Of a stretch of 24,840 bases of DNA, positions 24,413 through 24,840 are shown piece by piece. The notes beneath the pieces were generated by a model, which saw only the letters and a program-made list of their open reading frames with translations, searched no databases and was not told the DNA's origin. The stretch's first letter is position 1. Each line of letters opens with the position of its first letter. The translations under genes were made by a program, and so were the position numbers. The stretch comes from Chrysochromulina tobinii (Eukaryota; Haptophyta; Prymnesiales; Chrysochromulinaceae). The stretch lies in assembly GCA_001275005.1 (NCBI GenBank), contig JWZX01001057.1, forward strand, positions 1 through 24,840, read 5' to 3'.

Positions 24413-24840
24413 GGTTGCGCCGGCGCGAACGCCGTCCACGTGGAAGGCAAGGCCGGGCGTGGGCGCGGGGCGGAGGCGGCGGGGGCGATTGTGTGGCGTT
24501 CCTTTTTGAACAGCCCTGTGCGGGCGGTTCCGTTCGTTCGACGCGTTGGTTTATTTTGCGCTATTCATTTCCAAAACAGCGTAATACCATAACACCCCGC
24601 GCCGGGGGCAGCCCGGCACCCCGGCACGGCAACCAGATGATACTCGCAGACGCCAGACCAGGAGCCCATGCAGGAGCCGCGCGACGAGACCCGCACTGAA
24701 TTCAAAATCAGGTGGTGGGGATAGTACATAGAGTTCCATACACCATCAGTATGGTTGTTTCTAACGCTGAGGCGTTAGATTGGTTGTCTTCAGGGGCAAG
24801 CAACTATAAGGGGCGGTAGGGCGCTCGCTCCGGCGCTGAG
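24413..24840. other. Gene-free right edge
   Basis: Downstream of the HET/LRR gene. Open frames here are short and low-complexity. Contains two adjacent hairpins near the end (listed separately); otherwise I see nothing. Confidence 0.5.
24736..24779. repeat. Two adjacent perfect inverted repeats
   Basis: CCATAC (24736-24741) with GTATGG (24749-24754), then TCTAACGC (24760-24767) with GCGTTAGA (24772-24779) around a TGAG tetraloop. The second is an 8-bp perfect stem. They lie about 330 bp past the HET/LRR stop, in AT-richer sequence. Confidence 0.6.

Overview
The window looks like nuclear DNA of a GC-rich unicellular eukaryote, most likely an alga or related protist. Haptophyte-like or pelagophyte-like lineages fit best, but the sequence does not fix the clade. 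Reasons: single genes are split by short GT-AG (one apparently GC-AG) introns, genes lie on both strands with wide spacing, there are no operons or Shine-Dalgarno sites, and the recognisable proteins are eukaryotic (CAF-1 large subunit, ODR-4, TLC domain, Sfi1 repeats, tropomodulin-type LRR). No rRNA, tRNA, CRISPR array, virus or complete transposon was recognised.

Layout. 396-1151 (-) is an unrecognised 251-aa protein. 1152-1686 is a repeat-bearing divergent intergenic region. 1687-6970 (+) is a three-exon CAF-1 p150-like histone chaperone carrying extra chromatin domains (UBL-like N-terminus, possible MBD-like segment, chromodomain, PWWP). 7543-9159 (+) is an ODR-4 homologue. 9828-10547 (+) is a small multi-pass membrane protein. 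11147-13396 (-) is a 749-aa protein of an uncharacterised, EF-hand-like protist type. 13913-18918 (+) is a five-exon gene fusing a tropomodulin-like LRR, a low-complexity coiled coil and Sfi1-like centrin-binding repeats. 19298-20248 (-) is a TLC-domain membrane protein. 20249-21865 is ambiguous, with pieces of a probable minus-strand multi-exon gene and a perfect 64-bp tandem duplication. 22042-24412 (+) is a two-exon protein with N-terminal membrane helices, a HET/TIR-like middle domain and C-terminal leucine-rich repeats, an NLR-like layout.

The most unusual feature is a family of introns. Six of the seven introns I can place are built from tandem ~10-nt units of the form CTGAT(G/T)(G/A)CC(T/A). 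Several share the same ends (GTGCTCCTCACCCTGATGACC at the donor side, CCTCCCTCATCAG at the acceptor). In several the start of the intron copies the start of the downstream exon; in one the whole intron is two 77-bp tandem copies, each ending in a spliceable CAG/GT. A non-coding copy of the same unit, flanked by a 27-bp direct repeat, sits at 9202-9288. This looks like ongoing intron gain (introner-like insertion or tandem duplication of AGGT-containing segments).

The genes do not form one pathway. They cover chromatin assembly, ER membrane-protein maturation, lipid-type membrane biology, centrin/actin cytoskeleton and possible innate-immune-type sensing. All splice sites are inferred from reading-frame continuity and consensus, not from transcripts.
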